From: Symsagittifera roscoffensis
Taxonomy: Eukaryota; Xenacoelomorpha; Acoela; Convolutidae
Reading direction: 5' to 3'
DNA length: 64,000 nucleotides
Assembly: GCF_963678635.1 (NCBI RefSeq)
Contig: NC_087070.1
Span: forward strand, 29,486,048-29,550,047
Below are positions 28,339 to 41,117 of the stretch, piece after piece. The notes below the pieces were generated by a model. The model was given only the letters and a program-made list of their open reading frames with translations. It ran no database searches and was not told where the DNA came from. Both the position numbers and the translations under genes were made by a program. The first letter of the stretch is position 1. Each line of letters opens with the position of its first letter.

Positions 28339-31300
28339 GTACTAGTTTATATTATGAATAGGTTTTTCTTACCTTTACACTGGGACATAAAGACGAAATT
28401 GAGCGAATTGGACGCGAAGAATTCCCGTAGCACTAGTGGATTTATCTATCAACGGTGAATAGCAACATTTTTTTACCCCTTTTAGTATCGCCGGCCCCCT
28501 CAGGTTGTTTTGTTGACTTTTTGTAGCGAGTATCGATGCTTTCAACGGGATTTTGAATCGCGTGACGAAGTAGCTCCCTTTCCTCGATGGGGCGTATTTT
28601 GGGGGAACCCGAACCCTAACTTTTTAAAGGCATTTTTGACGTTAACATTGCACAAATTTTAACGGGGATGCGCACGCCGAAAAAAAAACAAAATTGTGAT
28701 CCAAATTTTCCTTAAAGTACTTGAAAGTTTTTGTGTCTTCATTTACTAAAAGCGGGAAAAACTTTAGCTTCGGGTGTGTTTTAGTTTAATTCTTTTTCCT
28801 CCACATAATCAAAGAGCAAAAATTATCATCGAAATGGGTTTGTTGATTCATCTTACTAAACTTTTGTCGTGATGCGAACGGCAATAAAAGATTAGTAAAC
28901 AATTGGAATTTTCTGATAATTAGTATAAAAAAGTTGGTATAAAAAAAATTATTTTTTGAAGGTTTTCTAGCGTCCTTTTTAGTGATAATTGTTTTTTTTA
29001 ATTATTGTTTTCTGTCATTTTCAAAGAAATTTTTGTCGAATATACTGCATTTACTATGACTAACGATAATGTCCAACTTTTAAGCTTTCGATGGCACAAA
29101 TCAAAATTGGAAAAGAACAAACCGTTTTTAGTTTAGTCAGATTTTTCTGTGCTACCTGCACAGCAATCAACTATCCTAGTAAATTACCAAGCCAACTCCT
29201 AGTAAACAACCAGACGCCGATCCCTAAACTTTTTTCAGAAATAACGTGTGTCCCATTAAACCCAGATTTGCACTCATCGTCTGAAAACATCAACAGCCTA
29301 AATGAGAGCCGATTATAACATGAAACAGAGAAAGTACCAGAAAACTATAACCTCCAAAACTTTAAGAAGTTGGAAACATCCTTATCAGTTATTTTCAGAT
29401 CTTTAATCAATCAAGAGCTACAGGATATTCAAGTCTCTATTAGAAAGGCCGTGGAAACAGATGGAAGCGAGGAAATGTAATTTGAAAAGTGTGTCAGAAG
29501 CAGATTTACTGGCAGGATATAATAGGCGTCGGGCAAAGTGCGGAAAAAAAGAATACCGGAAGAATGCGGTACAGGCGATTCCCCAGGAAAGCCGAGGAAC
29601 TTGCAGTGTACAACCAAATAACTTTTTAATGTATTTTCGGTGTTGAGAATATCAAAACCAAGAAACAAAACGTTGACTGCCCATGGTTGTTCTATCATTT
29701 CAAAGATCTAATTTCAAGAGTAACACTTCATAAATCTTGGTTGAAACAAAAGTAAAGTTGGAGAACGGTTTCGTTTTGAATCTGCTCTGCTAGGAGTAAA
29801 ATTGTAATTCAATTTGAAAAAAAAAACAAATTTCTATGATTTTTTCAAGAATTGTATTGGTTACTCAAGTAAAGTATACAAAAACTAATTGATTTGAAGG
29901 TTATGGCAAATACCTGTTTTAATACAAAATTTTTGACAAATGGAAGTAGAGCAAAGTTGTTAGTGACAAATTAGCTGCCCGGAAAAAGCTCAATGGCCAT
30001 TTTCCCGCCATTGGCACTCACTCAGCTAATAAATTACCTGATTTAGAATCCCATCGTTTTTTTTTGAGCCATGCATGCGTTTCTATTCAAATGCTAAGTT
30101 GGAAATAAAGTAAATCTTTCTGCCCCGCAAAACAAAATATCTACTGGAATAGGTGGATCAAGCTACCTAATACAGCTAGTTCAATCGCAACTCTTTCATA
30201 AAAACTTCTTGAACTTTACTTGGAATCAAGTCGTGTTTATACTACCTGGCTCAAGCGCTGGAATATTTTATACTGAAAACAGCATTTAAACTGGATGTCA
30301 ATAAATATTTTTGACAAAAATCTCTCTGGTAATCTGGAGTGAAGTATTTGGGCAACCATGTGCAACCGATTGTACAGCTACCTTGAAAGAAAACCTTTTT
30401 ATACGAAACACAGTACTCTTGATACTATTGTCAAAGTAGCGGAGAAATGTCGCCTAGGTTAAACTAAATCACCCAAGAGAACAATTTCTCTTGTCTTAGA
30501 AAAAACTTTCTACATCTTGAATCACAAAGATTTGTTTTATAAGTTAAGTCATAAGTTTTGTAGTGTCAGTCGAAAAACATTTTTAAAAATTACTTGAAGC
30601 GCAGCAACCAATTTGCTAAAATTGGTTAAACGCGATCAACGTAACAAAATTTGGACGTGGTGTCCAGCAGAGATATATTTTGGGGCCTGTGCTGTTTCTT
30701 ATTTATAAATATTGGCATTCCGAAAGTCTGCGAACTTAGAGAGTTTCAATCAAGAATTAAAAGCTATGGTGCAGTGGTTAATTCTAAATAAACTATCTCT
30801 GAATGGGCAAAACGGTACAAGTTACTGTATCTCTGAAAAGTGCTTCTTATCAGCTATTGTATAAAAAAGCATAGCTTCAAAAACTGAAGGAACATGCAAT
30901 TATCTTAGTGTTAACATAGATTTTAAATTGTCATTTAAATCTCACAATAATTTTATACGATCTAAGCTTGAAAAACAATGAAGCAATTTTTCAGAAAAGC
31001 GTCATTATTTAGAGTAAACTGACATCAAGCCCATAGTGCAATATAGAATTTTAGTTTATTTTTAATTTCACTGCACAAAGCTTCTGATCCTTTGTATGAA
31101 CCAAAAGAAAACTATTCAACAAAAAATATAAAGTTTTCGAGAAGTTTTTTATGAAAAATTTTAACAATTTACGAGCTGCATGTGTTTGAACGCCACAAGT
31201 TTGTCTTGCAATCAGTATTAGAACTGCATTCTGAAAATTGTTTGAAGTCTTTTTTAGATATTTCATGTATCTTGATATTAACCTTGACTTGATGAAAAGT

Positions 31301-32762
31301 CGCAATTTCAAAAACCAGATTCGAAGCTTTTCACTTAGTTACAGGAGCTAAGCAAGTTTTCTGAGACAATTTTCCTACTTCTAAAAGTTGTTGAGGAATT
31401 TCGTATTTTCCTTACATTAAGCAAAGAAAAGCTGATCAAATTTGTTTTTTTTAGTGACAGATTTCCCAAATTCAAGAACAGTTCCGGAAAATAACAGATG
31501 TCAATTCGTTCAAATAACTGTTTATGGTTGTCAATTCGTCTTGGGCTTGTTCGCTGATTACTGGCGCATAGGCTCAGTTAGGTGTCTCCTGGCCATTTAG
31601 CCCTCAATCAGTTCCTCTGATCACAGAAAGGCTTGAAGGGATGAGACACAATTCAAGTTTTGTTTTTGAGAACGATTAGGGGTGCCTACGACTAACAAGG
31701 TTCAGAATTATTGGGTTGAGTTTGCTTTTTTTTCTGATTCAGTTTGGCTTTATACCAACTACAATTGAAGAATTCTTTTAAATATTGACGCACAGTTTGG
31801 ACCTAATGTCATCAACCTGTCTAGACGAGGCCCGAAATCTACTGCTTCATGTTTTTCCTTTTTGATTAATTTTTCCCATGTTTTATGTATACACATATAT
31901 ATTTTCACTTTTTAGAAGATTTCAAATTTCATTAGCTGATTCCTTATGTCTTCGTTAGTAACCCAAATGGGTTCTTTATTTGATCCCTCATTCTTTCGGG
32001 CATTCGATGTTAGATTTTTGCATTTTTGTATTTGTGATTAATATTTGTCTTCTTCCATGGTCCGTTTTCATAGCATCAACTTTTCGGTATGAGCTATTGA
32101 CAGCATGAAAGAAGCTAATTCACTGAAAGCTTAGTGTTTGTGAAATCATATATCAAACATATCGGAATTTGAATTTACATCAACTCAAACGTCGGCATCG
32201 TGTAGGGCTAATTTGTTGCTTGTTGTTCCGACTTTCGATACGAAAGTAACTGAATATTTGTGCTCGGGGTGGGTTTTTTTTTCTAGCCATTTTTGACGGA
32301 ACTTTTTTATATCATTCAAAAGGTATTGTTGTCTTCTTGAACTTAAATTTGAAAAGATATTTCACCTGTGATCGTTTTTCGTAAAGTTATGGGGCTATAA
32401 AGATTGCCATTTTGGCCAATTTGGGACAATTAACGCGCGATATATTTCGCGCTTAACGCGTAAGCGGATATTTAATCCGTCTTAGAAATCGTTCCAAATT
32501 GGTTGAAAGAAGCTTATTTGCCATAACTAATTTGTTACAAAGAGCGAAATCTATTCTTTTGTACTTTATATGGCGTGTGGGGTGGTGATTTCATTAAAAA
32601 AATTTCAATTTTTTTTTCATTTTGTTTTATTACATTTAATTTTTTTATGTTACTACTGCTCCATAAGTCTTAAAAGGCAGTCGGAACATTCAGGGCTTCT
32701 CCCTGATATGAGCAATCCTGTTCCATTTAATTGCCGAATATTTTAAAAGAACAATATTTTAG
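28339..32762. other. Intron of the myosin light chain gene
   Basis: A 4.4-kb intron from GTACTA to ATATTTTAG. A LINE relic occupies about 30430-31450, and weak open frames at 29091-29646 may belong to it. At 32434-32465 there is a GC-rich pair of hairpins (GCGCGA..TCGCGC and CGCTTA..TAAGCG). Otherwise the intron is AT-rich with no supported gene. Confidence 0.8.
30430..31450 (+). mobile_element. LINE reverse-transcriptase relic
   Basis: In shifting frames the sequence reads LEKTFYILNHKDLFYKLSH, corresponding to the catalytic LD.SKAFD..NH..L..KL box. It continues with GRGVQQRYILGPVLFLIY, corresponding to GVPQGSILGPLLF, and then MVQWLILNKLSLNG, corresponding to the W...NKL.LN box. Later pieces (LSVNIDFKLSFKSH) fit the following KYLG....L.....H motif. 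The catalytic region itself is decayed and several stops interrupt it. Motif style fits the CR1/Jockey-like LINEs. Confidence 0.75.
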
Positions 32763-32990
32763 GCGGAGGGCGAGAGGGAGTTCGATGTGGCCTCCTTCTA
32801 CGAGGGTTTCAAAGTGTTCGACACAGACAACAAAGGCAGTCTCAAAGAGGCCGAGCTTAAGGACATCCTCACTCGACTGGGGGAGAGACTGAGTGAGGGG
32901 GAGGCACAGGCGATTCTGTCTGCTGTAGTTGACTCAGACGGACGGGTGGCTGTGGACAAACTGGTCAAATATGTCACCAACACCAACTAG
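32763..32990 (+). CDS. Essential myosin light chain, last exon
   Basis: The exon (phase 0) runs to TAG at 32988-32990 and encodes 75 residues, giving a 145-residue protein, about the usual size. It contains the third EF-hand (FYEGFKVFDTDNKGSLKEAE) and a degenerate fourth one (VDSDGRVAVDKLVKYV). LTRLGERLSEGE corresponds to the strongly conserved L..LGE.L...E linker of essential light chains. The start follows directly from the exon at 28129-28338. A single large intron is visible; an additional non-coding 5' exon is possible. Confidence 0.93.
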   Translation, partial: AEGEREFDVASFYEGFKVFDTDNKGSLKEAELKDILTRLGERLSEGEAQAILSAVVDSDGRVAVDKLVKYVTNTN

Positions 32991-33573
32991 AATAATCTGC
33001 ACATCATGTCCGCTTAGAAAATGTCTGCCTCGCTTTACTCATGCCAACTCTAATTGCCATGGTAGTCCGCCTAGTCTGTATGCCAAAGCCACTCAATGCT
33101 GACAAAACGCTTACCTTGAAAAAGTCAAAGCCTTGATGGCGCTTTTACCGCTTCCCTCCACCAGCGTCAAAATTTATTTTCCAAGGGGATGTTTGAAGAC
33201 TAAATGTGTTTGAAAATTTCACAACCAGAGTTTAGTGCGGTAAAAATTGAGGGTGGATTGGTTGGTAAAAGAGCCAACTTGATTATTTCGTTTGAAAAGT
33301 TGATGATCCAACTATGCTAAATGTGATTATGGTATTGATACAAGTTCTCCGAAGGGAAATACACATTGTTATGTTATATTGTTTATAATAGTTTTCATTA
33401 AAAACATAAATTATTGAACATCCATAATTTAGTTAAAACACACGAGATCAGACTTGAGCTTTCAGATTTTTATGCACGAGATCAGATTTAAACTTTCGTT
33501 CTCCGGGTCGATGTCCGCGACTTACGAAAAGACTTTGTAAGTCGCGCTGCATACTGTTTTCAGACAGGATCTT
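32991..33573. other. 3' flank of the light chain gene with LTR fragment
   Basis: Probable 3' UTR and downstream sequence without ORFs. ACGAGATCAGA is duplicated about 36 bases apart (33443 and 33478). From 33505 the sequence CCGGGTCGATGTCCGCGACT and the following TTTTGTAAGTCGCGC match the element A LTR (36438-36480), so another LTR copy begins here and runs into the gap. Confidence 0.6.
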
Positions 33574-33773
33574 NNNNNNNNNNNNNNNNNNNNNNNNNNN
33601 NNNNNNNNNNNNNNNNNNNNNNNNNNNNNNNNNNNNNNNNNNNNNNNNNNNNNNNNNNNNNNNNNNNNNNNNNNNNNNNNNNNNNNNNNNNNNNNNNNNN
33701 NNNNNNNNNNNNNNNNNNNNNNNNNNNNNNNNNNNNNNNNNNNNNNNNNNNNNNNNNNNNNNNNNNNNNNNNN
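33574..33773. other. Assembly gap (200 N)
   Basis: Unsequenced bases. The flanks carry LTR-A-like CG-rich words (AAGTCGCG on the left; TGAGTCCGCGAGCAG on the right), so the gap probably hides the LTR tandem array. Confidence 1.
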
Positions 33774-36131
33774 TTTTTGAAGTGCCCTGCCTGTGAGTCC
33801 GCGAGCAGTTTTGTGTCGGGTTGGCAATTCGCGACCGGCTAATACTAAGACAGTGGTTCTCCTGGGAGCCTCTGCAGTTTGATTTTTTCTTTAGTTTTTT
33901 TTCGAAATCAGTAATATTGAAACGAAACTAACTTGATTTTTGGGGTCTGTTTTTTTTGAAAAATTTCCAGAAACTTTTTCCATTTCGGATTTTTACTCAT
34001 CTGGTTTGCTCAAAAATTTTAGTAGTTTTCATTCCACTCAAATCAACGACGAAAATAACCTCGGAAAAAGCAGATCATGCGGATACTCTAATGATGACAG
34101 CAAAAACAAAAATGTCATTGATAAAGTACCTCGAAATACAAAACATGTTGAGTAGACAAGCATACTTGTGGGATGTGTTTCAATTTTGCTGAGCGTGAAC
34201 AAACCCACAAGGGAATTCAGGAAACAGAAAACTTACGTAGATCTCCTTTATAACAGTCTTGGCGGAAATATAAAAATCCTTAAAATGTTTTTATTAGATC
34301 CTTATGCAGTTCGGTTTACAGACGGTGGTGCAAATCTTAAAGAATGCTGAGACTTACTAGTGTCCAATAAATGACTGAACCTCAAAAAATAAGGAAAAAA
34401 AACGACTTTTTTTCTTTAAAAAACAAACAGGTGAGATTGCTAATGAACAAAACATCAAAAAAACTTTCGAGCGCTGCGAAAGTTTTTTCTAGTCTCTTAG
34501 TCGTTTTGTATTAGTTTAGCAAAAATAGCCGAATGGGACAATCTGGAAAAAAAATTCATGAAAAACACTGTGTCGCTTTATTTTTTTAGATAGAAAAAAT
34601 TTGAAATAAAATCGAAAGAAAATTACTATTAAAATTAAAAAAAAAGCTGATTAAAAATTATTTTTAAAAATACGAATTAAAAGGGGAAAGAAAAGATGCT
34701 CGGTTGAAGTCAGTGATATGAACTTGCAGCGTTTTAACGCCTTTTTGAAAATTTTGCGAACCACTAGCCAGCACGATTGAAAAAAGATTGCCAACTTTGG
34801 AGTATTACGTACATTTCTTGTATCTGATGAAAAATTAGCACAGACTTTAAAAGTTTGAGTAACTATCAAAAAGTGCCACATTTTCCAAACAAAACATTTT
34901 TTTCTATGCTTCCCTTCCTCGCGCAGCGGTCAGTACCAAATGAAATGTAACGCGTTTTGACTGTTTTAAAAACTGAAAATTGTTCGCTTCGGTTCATTCG
35001 GATTTTTCAAGATTTGGCAAAAAAGTCTCCAATTTGAATAATTAAAAGTTTGCAGAAATTGATCACCAGTGCAATATCTTTTTTTATTGCTTTTGCTGAT
35101 AAGGTTTATATTAAATCAACCTTTCGTTCAGAATTTCAATCCATAGTTTCTAATGCTAATTTATATTGGACTAATGTGTTCAAATTAACATTGCAAGCAT
35201 TAGTTAGAGCTATCAAAGTTTTTAAGACTGTATGAAAAAGTTTCCACCTAAACTGCAAGTTAAAAAGGAAAAAGGCGCCCGAGCTTCATACCTGGAGAAA
35301 AAAAAACACCCGACCAAAATCATATCCTCCCTTTCTTCGAAGATCGGAATTATAAGACTGCTTGTATATTAGGACAAACGCCTGTTCTGACTGCCCTCAA
35401 CTTGATCTCTAATTGTTTTTGCAAGAAAGATTTTTGGTTTACGTTGAACAATCTGAGTCGTTCATAAATGATAAGAGCCAGTAGGCTACCTGCTTTCAAT
35501 TCGGAACATTTCAGTGTGCGGGATGATAAATCATAGATCAATCTTCAAGGTATTAGACGCGCAGTTATTTTAGGCTCTAAGATATTTTACGGTAATGCTT
35601 AGATCACTCGCTCAGATTGAGGTAAAATTCCAGGTTAGAGCTTCACTCTATAACTTTTTTTAATGTAGTGGTCTAAAAAACAAAAAGCACCCCCAAATTT
35701 GGAACAGTCATAGCAAGCAGACCAGTTCTCATTTTTGTACCCTGTCGCGACTAACTTCAAAATTATGTTGCGACCAATTTCAAGACTGTGTGGTGACTAA
35801 TTTCCATACCAAATCAACATTATCTCTGACTGTTACTGCGCGAAAATAACGACTTCAGACTAAAAGTTCCAATAGATCAGAGTGAAAAAAGCATAATGGC
35901 TCGTATGTTAGTTTGAAAGATGCAGGCAAGAGTTCGATTCCCACAAAGTGGCACACAAACGGTATTTCAAAACTTTGTCGGGGACTACAAAACCTTGTCC
36001 AGACTATATAGATTCGGTCGCGGATTTAACATCAGCGCGATTGACAAAGTCGAAAAAGAACTCGACCTGGGTTTCTTCTTTAAAAAAAAATCCGTGTACA
36101 ATTATTTTGAGCGGCAAAATTAGTCAGCCGG
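33774..36131. other. Non-coding sequence
   Basis: Only short unrecognised open frames occur. GTTCGATTC at 35932-35940 fits a pol III B-box inside a tRNA-like stretch (about 35895-35955) and may be a SINE head. The left flank of element A ends in TCAGCCGG at 36131. Confidence 0.45.
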
Positions 36132-37076
36132 TGTGATAAGTGAAGGAATTGTACAACTCAGATTCAAAAACAATACTGTTTCAAAGATTTAATTTAATCT
36201 TTGAATTTAGTTTTTTTTTCTATGGTTCTATGAACCAGCTCGAAGACCGTATCATTATGTACGTGAGCTTAAGATAAATAATAATGAAGTCAAACGATGA
36301 TCAACATCCAATGACCTTGGTAATAAGATAATAACGATATAACTGCATAATTATACATAACAATATGAGTCCCAAGGTCAGTGATCAAAGAGAACAACAA
36401 TTACTACTGCACTTGCAGTAAGTGCCGTACCACAGCCGGGTCGAGGTCCGCGACTTAAGAAAAGGTTTTGTAAGTCTGGAACCAGTTTAAAACTATTATT
36501 TATAACCAATTATATTCTTGATAAAACTAACTCTATAAAATATTTCTTACTAACCAATCATGAGCCATAACTAATACTGATAATTATTTGTAGAGCTGAA
36601 ACTACTAGTAGTTTCAGCACCAGATCAATTTAAATAAATCTTAGCAGACAGTTGTTCTCCGTTGGAACAAGTTCGAGTAACCTAACCCACAAATACCAGT
36701 ATACAAAAGATCTATTGAGACTAGGAGATATAAGAGTAAGATTAAGATTGGTATTAGAGTAAGAAGTTGCACGAATCTATTCGGCCGAAAATAAGATAGC
36801 GTGACGAACAGGCGGTGTACCTTATCTGAAATTACTCTACGAGTAAGCTACTCAGGCTTAAACTCAAGTCGTTCCGCTTACCGTTTTCAGACTAGTTTTC
36901 GCAGTCGCGCCGCGTGCTTAAGTCGCGCCCTCAGTCTTCTCTTATGTCGCGCAATCAGTTTTTTCTTAAATCGCGCCATTTAAGTCTTTTCTTGAGTCGC
37001 GCCACCTAAGTCTTTTCTTAAGTTGCGCCGTCAGTCTTTCCTTAAGTCGCGACGTCAGTCTTTTTTAAGAGTTGCA
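36132..37076 (-). repeat. 3' LTR of element A (945 bp)
   Basis: Begins TGTGATAAGTG and ends AGAGTTGCA on the plus strand, so the ends are TG...CA. It contains a perfect 24-bp palindrome (36595-36618), a TATAAATA-like box on the minus strand (about 36492-36501) and a tandem array of TTAAGTCGCGCC-type units (about 36896-37070). The stop codon of pol (37065-37067) lies inside it. Confidence 0.92.
36896..37070. repeat. Tandem array in the LTR (units of about 21-25 bp)
   Basis: The units follow (T)TAAGTCGCGCC(G/A)(T)CAGTCTTTTC with small changes. The homologous array in the other LTR (44228-44455) has extra units, which explains most of the length difference between the LTRs (945 against 992 bp). 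Confidence 0.85.
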
Positions 37077-38580
37077 ATTAAGAGTTTTTGTTGTTGAATT
37101 GAGTTTTTCCAAAAGTCCTAATTTGCTTTCCTCTGGTTTGTTTACATCTGAACGAAAGTTAGCTAATTTGATGCGATATGCCTCAAGAGCTGCCATGTTT
37201 AGGTCTACAAGATCTTCTTCCGACGTAACCAATTTCACTGAGTGCTTGTAGGGGTTTCCATATCTATTTGGGCCTTTTTTTCGTGGCCCGATCGCTTCGC
37301 CCGATTGTAGGTTCACCATCTCCGGACGCATCCGAAAATTCTGGGGGAGCATTAATGTGAATCTCTTCTTCCGCATTGAAGGATTTTAAAATCTCCTCAG
37401 CGGCTTTCTGAACCCCCCTTGTCTAAACTTGGTCTGCCAATTTATTCCAATCCTTAGTGGTAAGATCTCGACTCTGGAACGTTTCCAGTATTTTGTCATC
37501 TGGTGTGTGTCTCGTGATGTCTTTACTTTCGTTCGAAGATTCCCTCGGAGTGGATGTACTAGGTAGTCCTATTTCTACAGGGGCTGGTAATATGTCGAGG
37601 TCATTGTCACGTGACATTGTGGCTTCTGCAGCTGTGTCCACAGCTTTCTTCTTCTTCGTCTCTTGGACCGGTTGTCTCTTAGCGCCTTGCTTTGTCCCTT
37701 TGTTACTTTTCGAGTTTTGTAACACTGGACTCGCGTTGTTAGGTTTCGCGCGCTTTCCTGTAAGGTTTATGCCTCCGTGTCTTTTGATATGACATAGTAT
37801 TGACTGTCTTGAAGTGGTGTTTCCCCATTCTTCAAATTTGAACGTTTTGGTAAATCTGATAGATCTTCCGAGTCACTAATCTCTGACTGAAATACTACTT
37901 CCTTCTTCTTTGATTTTGTTTTGGGTTCATCGCCGTGTGGACTCCTATTCGTGTTTTTTTCTTTGTGGGCTTTTCTTGCGGCTCACTGTTGACTATCTTT
38001 GCTTTCGCGATATCGCTCTTACGATAAACTGCTCCAGCAGCTGTTTTCACCGTGTGGGGCGACTCGGACTGCACCTTCCCCTTGAGCGGATTCGTAAGTG
38101 CTTTCCCACTTTTCCTATTCTCATCTTTTCTTAAAAGAGTGGGTGATCCTGCCAATGTATCTTCCTGAGGTTTGTCTTCGATGAACCCGTACTGCCACGA
38201 GTACAAACGCTCTTTGTGTAGATCTGGATTTATAGTACTGGTTTCGTCTACTATCCTCCTTAGATCATTATTTGAGGTGTCTCTTCTCGCCTCGTTCCAT
38301 CTGGCGTTCGCCTCCAACAACGTCTTTAGCGCTGTTGCCCTGCTTCTGTCTCGCGCTGACTCCACTTCGGTTCTGAATAGCGGACTCACCTCCCGACTAA
38401 TTTCCCCCTTCTTAACTATCTTCACGTTGTCTCGCGATTGGTCGATTCTCTTCTTTAACTGTGTCGCTGTGAGTGCTGAACGCTCCAGATGCTCTTTATC
38501 TAAACGATAAGAATCTTTAATGAATGAGTCTCTAATGATTTTAAATTCAGGTTTTGGAAGCCGAACGAAATGCGCTTCGA
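37065..38580 (-). pseudogene. pol: Element A pol C-terminal tail
   Basis: Minus-strand frames at 38425-37895, 37725-37423 and 37376-37065 are collinear with residues after the integrase core of element B. Examples are RRIVDETSTINPDLHKE, KTAAGAVYRKSDIAKAK, and a final MAALEAYRIKLANF. The tail is charged and probably disordered; similar extensions follow integrase in this family. At least three frame breaks separate the pieces. Confidence 0.8.
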
Positions 38581-38614
38581 ACGGTGATCATTGAATCGTT
38601 TTTTGTTTGATCCA

Positions 38615-39562
38615 TCAGAGGTCTCGAATTATTGTGCTTAGTGCAAGTTTTATTGATGTTACATTTTCGTCCAATAACATAACTCCCAATCTTCGTTTTA
38701 TCGTTTGAATTGTTCTTTCCACTAATCCACAACCACCATGATCACCAAAGGGGCAGATTTTATGCACAATGATATGATCAACACAAAATTTTTTCATCGT
38801 TTTCTTTTTAAACCCCGAGAATTGGTCCGTTCTGATGGATTCTGGAATCCCATGTGTGTCTATGTAAGTTCTGAGAAATTTCATTTAAGGTTTACTCCCA
38901 GTCGACTTAGTAACTTTTACCGATGGAAACTTAAAATATCAATTTATGGCAACAAGAAGGTAATTTTTCTTTGCCTTAGTATCTTCTAATGGTCCCGCGT
39001 AATCTAATTGTAATTCCTCCCTTGGCTGCGAAAGCAGTGGAAGCGGTTTTGATGCGTTTTTTGGTATAACATATTTAGCATTCCTACCGTAGCGAGTGCA
39101 ACTTCAACAATCCTCCGCCATGTTTACAATATCTTTGTGCATGTGGGGCCACCAAAAGTAGCGAGAGACATCAAGCATTGCCTCCTGACCTGGGTGCCCG
39201 TGGTGTATTCGTTTAAGTACAGCGGGGCGCAGTTGTCCTGGTACTGCCAATCTTCCGTCCACAACAATAAAGTCGTACACCATTGACATCTGATGCCACA
39301 ACGAATTTGTGTACGGCGGTCCCATCAACTCAAAACTGTGCCTATCTTTCCTCTCTATGACTCTTCTTAGACGATCTATCCACGTATTTTCAGTGGCGAG
39401 TTCCGCTAGAAGATCCTTGTCGAAAAGTTTTGAAAGATTAAGCAAATTGTTATCCTCTCGATTCTCGGCTTGCCTGAACTCATTTTGTCCGGACTTTCTT
39501 CCTTTGTTAGCCACTAAGCTCACCTCTCGACTCTCTGAGGTCGAATCCGCTGTAAGTTCCAC
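38615..39562 (-). pseudogene. pol: Element A integrase
   Basis: On the minus strand, 39562-39104 gives the zinc-binding half (HHGHPGQEAMLDVSRYFWWP, ending at a TGA after MAEDC). The core follows with LQLDYAGPL (first Asp), then SIRTDQFSGF (second Asp, intact here) and GLVERTIQ (Glu) at 38884-38615. Two or more stops interrupt it. It keeps the catalytic Asp region that element B has lost. Confidence 0.88.
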
Positions 39563-39634
39563 TTCAACAATGTTCGGGACATTTGTACTTGCGAAATTTC
39601 CTTGAGGATTTTCCCATTCTGACGACGCCTCTAG

Positions 39635-41117
39635 CTAGAGCATGTTTTCCGGTCTGATATTATCCGTTCGCTCAGACCCCACAAGATCCCAGAAAGACCA
39701 TAACTTTTGTGGTTCCTCCCTTGACAATGAATGTTGGTATTTTTCCTTCCGTCTTGGTGGCGTTACTTTCTTCCATTTAATTTTCGGCGTGTCCCAATCT
39801 GATCCATCACTCTTGTGTCCCTGTGTCCCCCTTTGTACGGTTCGTGTTCTATGAAAGGTTGTTTCCGTAATGTGTTCCAGCAATTGGTTTTGTTTCCCCA
39901 CAGTGTTCTCGATCTTGGCTGTCTTCTTCAACTTCTTCTCCATCGACCTGTTTTTCAGTTTCTCGACCTGCTTTGCTGCGAATTTCCTCTGTTCCTTTTT
40001 CTGATCAATTTCAACAAACTGTACGCAATGAGAAATTTTGTTCAGACTGTTTTGATCGAAATTGCAAAGGCGTGAGTTTTGACCCTTTTCGTTCCGGTCG
40101 AGCTTTGTTTGGTTTTGAACAAAACGGTTGCTATAGCAACCAGGGGATGACGTGTTCGATAATTCGTCCAATGTGCTTCTTCGATCAGAATGTTCTAGAA
40201 TGTTTTCGTCATCAATGAAAGTATTTGTATCGACAAGCCTACTGTTCAAACAGTCGAGAGCTGCATGAAATTGATCAATCGATGCTACCACAAGTTTTTG
40301 TCTAATTCTGACTCCGGCCACGGCTCCCCACTAGGTTCTCCGGACAAGTAATCCACTATACCCATATTTTTCCCTGATATATGGACCACCTTGAATTGAA
40401 AGGGAAACAGTCGATCTACCCATCTCGTAAGCCTAGATTGATAAGTCTTATTATATTTATGTTCCCCCAACGCTGATGTAAGAGCTTTATGATCTGTTGC
40501 TAAAATGAATTCTTTCCCCAGCAAATAATGTTTAAATCTGTCCACTGACCAAACCACTGCCAGCAGTTCGAGTTCATTTGTGGAATATATTTTTTTCTTG
40601 AACATTAAGATAATGTGATGCAAATGCAATCGGGATCCAATCCTCCCAATCAGTCGATTGTTCCAATGTTGCCCCAAGACTACTATGACTCGCATCACAT
40701 TTTACTCTAGTGTCTTTCTGAGGATCATAATAATTTATTTGAGCGATCTTTGCCACCGCTTTTTTTTATTTCCTCAAATATGAGAGAATTTCCCCCCCAT
40801 TCGACATTCGAATTTTTTAACAGGTAGTTTGATGTTTTTCAATTTCTTCTTTTCATTTTCTTCTTTGAGTAATGGTCTTAGTTGATCCGTTAAACTAACT
40901 GCGTTAGGAATGAACTTCGATAAATGATTTATACTACCCAAAAACGATCTTATTTATTTCAGTGATTTAGGATGTTGTAGATTAAGAATCGCCTTCGTTT
41001 TTATAACTTTTGGTGTTATTCCACACGGTGTAAATTTATGACCCAGCCAATTAACTTCGGTCTGAAAGAACTCACATTTGCTTAACTTCAGCGCTAGATT
41101 TTGATCATTCAGTTTCT
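39635..41117 (-). pseudogene. pol: Element A RT thumb, RNase H and linker
   Basis: From 41117 down the frame-shifted sequence reads LALKLSKCEFFQTEVNWLGH (RT thumb, with a later stop). It then reads TRVKCDASHSSLGATLEQS and ATDHKALTSALGEHK (RNase H, 40756-40285). A Lys/Glu-rich linker (40321-39635) matches the linker between RNase H and integrase in element B. Confidence 0.88.

Noticed and set aside
33522-33827. Minus-strand 101-codon ORF
   Set aside because: It consists largely of the N gap and has no meaning.
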